From positions 1 to 46,317 of the forward strand of contig DHHQ01000003.1 in assembly GCA_002403375.1 (NCBI GenBank): a stretch of DNA of 46,317 nucleotides, in the 5' to 3' direction. Positions 45,840 through 46,317 of the stretch are shown one piece after another. Both the position numbers and the translations under genes were made by a program. The notes below the pieces were generated by a model that saw nothing but the letters and a program-made list of their open reading frames with translations, was not told where the DNA came from and did no database searches. Source of the DNA: Thiobacillus denitrificans. Lineage in GTDB: Bacteria; Pseudomonadota; Gammaproteobacteria; Burkholderiales; Thiobacillaceae. Position 1 is the stretch's first letter; each line of letters begins with the position of its first letter.

Positions 45840-46226
45840 TTACTCCTGACTGTGCTTCTGCTTGTAGTCGGCGACTGCGGCCTTGATCGCGTCCTCGGCG
45901 AGGATCGAGCAGTGGATCTTCACCGGCGGCAGCGCGAGCTCCTCGGCAATGGCGGTGTTCTTGATCTCCATCGCCTGATCGAGGGTCTTGCCCTTGACCC
46001 ATTCGGTGACCAGCGAGGACGAGGCGATCGCCGAACCGCAGCCGTAGGTCTTGAACTTGGCATCCTCGATCAAGCCGTCCTTGCCGACCTTGATCTGCAG
46101 CTTCATCACGTCGCCGCAGGCGGGCGCCCCGACCATGCCGGTGCCGACGTCCTCGTCTTCCTTGCCGAAGGAGCCGACGTTGCGGGGGTTTTCGTAATGG
46201 TCGAGTACTTTATCGCTGTAAGACAT
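45840..46226 (-). CDS. iscU: Fe-S scaffold protein IscU
   Basis: 128 residues. Scaffold cysteines in GAPACGDVMKL, TYGCGSAIASSSLV and KIHCSILAEDAI; the HscA recognition motif LPPVK is present. Start MSYSDKVLDHYENPRNVG, preceded by AAAAGGAGCGAAAC. iscS and iscR should lie beyond the window edge. Confidence 0.97.
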   Translation of the reverse strand: MSYSDKVLDHYENPRNVGSFGKEDEDVGTGMVGAPACGDVMKLQIKVGKDGLIEDAKFKTYGCGSAIASSSLVTEWVKGKTLDQAMEIKNTAIAEELALPPVKIHCSILAEDAIKAAVADYKQKHSQE

Positions 46227-46250
46227 GTTTCGCTCCTTTTAGTCGCTAGG

Positions 46251-46290
46251 TAGGGGTTGGGGGCCAGGATCCAGGGGCCAGGGACTGTTG
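46251..46290. repeat. GGCCAGG-type intergenic repeat upstream of iscU
   Basis: GGGGCCAGGATCCAGGGGCC region, a short direct/palindromic repeat related in style to the repeat between iscA and hscB. It lies in the iscS-iscU gap. Confidence 0.4.
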
Positions 46291-46317
46291 CGGTGCGTGC
46301 ACCGCCTTTCAATTCGG

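Overview
This is a GC-rich chromosomal stretch of a betaproteobacterium, most like the Rhodocyclales/Azoarcus-Thauera type. That placement is inferred from gene families and gene order: maeB-sdhCDAB-sdhE-gltA-sucAB, flhBAF-flhG-fliA, iscUA-hscBA-fdx-iscX, and a second long-form infA. No database search was possible. No rRNA, tRNA or CRISPR array was recognised.

Layout. 1-1152 (-) is the 3'-truncated end of an MFS exporter; the first 84 bases contain a perfect 21-bp fold-back repeat that may be an assembly edge artefact. 1956-7533 (-) is a respiratory formate dehydrogenase operon, fdnG-fdnH-fdnI-fdhE. Its catalytic subunit is read through an in-frame UGA (6946-6948) as selenocysteine, with a recognisable SECIS hairpin just downstream. 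7681-11299 (-) holds a solitary HicA-like protein and a 1090-residue sensor that joins a phage-integrase arm-type DNA-binding domain to PAS-GAF-PAS-PAS-GGDEF-EAL. 11490-16350 has housekeeping and envelope genes: beta-carbonic anhydrase, glycine-zipper lipoprotein, MscS channel, infA, L,D-transpeptidase, tadA, aldo/keto reductase. 16396-18521 is lower in GC and looks like a small integron gene-cassette array without an integrase: four short ORFs separated by sequences that fold like attC sites. 18575-24967 (+) is a run of small genes: tandem-Cache protein, membrane proteins, RDD, DUF488, lipocalin, macrodomain, hydrolase, VOC proteins and a methyltransferase.

24969-35951 (-) is a nearly gapless central-carbon operon: malic enzyme, succinate dehydrogenase CDAB, SdhE, citrate synthase, 2-oxoglutarate dehydrogenase E1 and E2, then a MlaF-type ABC ATPase. 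Between sdhA and sdhB sits a small GIY-YIG nuclease gene framed by perfect 31-bp inverted repeats, an apparent mobile insertion. The E2 subunit has no E3-binding domain. 36031-41420 (-) is a flagellar block (flhB, flhA, flhF, flhG-like, fliA) in which FlhB lacks its autocleaving cytoplasmic domain and the FlhG-like protein lacks a P-loop. 41664-46226 (-) is the Fe-S assembly operon iscU-iscA-hscB-hscA-(DUF3050)-fdx-iscX; the DUF3050 heme-oxygenase-fold gene between hscA and fdx is not part of the classical operon.

Together the genes describe a respiring, motile bacterium that oxidises formate and runs a full TCA cycle. The strongest candidates for undescribed biology are the integrase-arm/c-di-GMP fusion (8027-11299), the DUF3050 gene inside the isc operon (42214-43008), the repeat-framed GIY-YIG element (31810-32193) and the cassette array (16396-18521).
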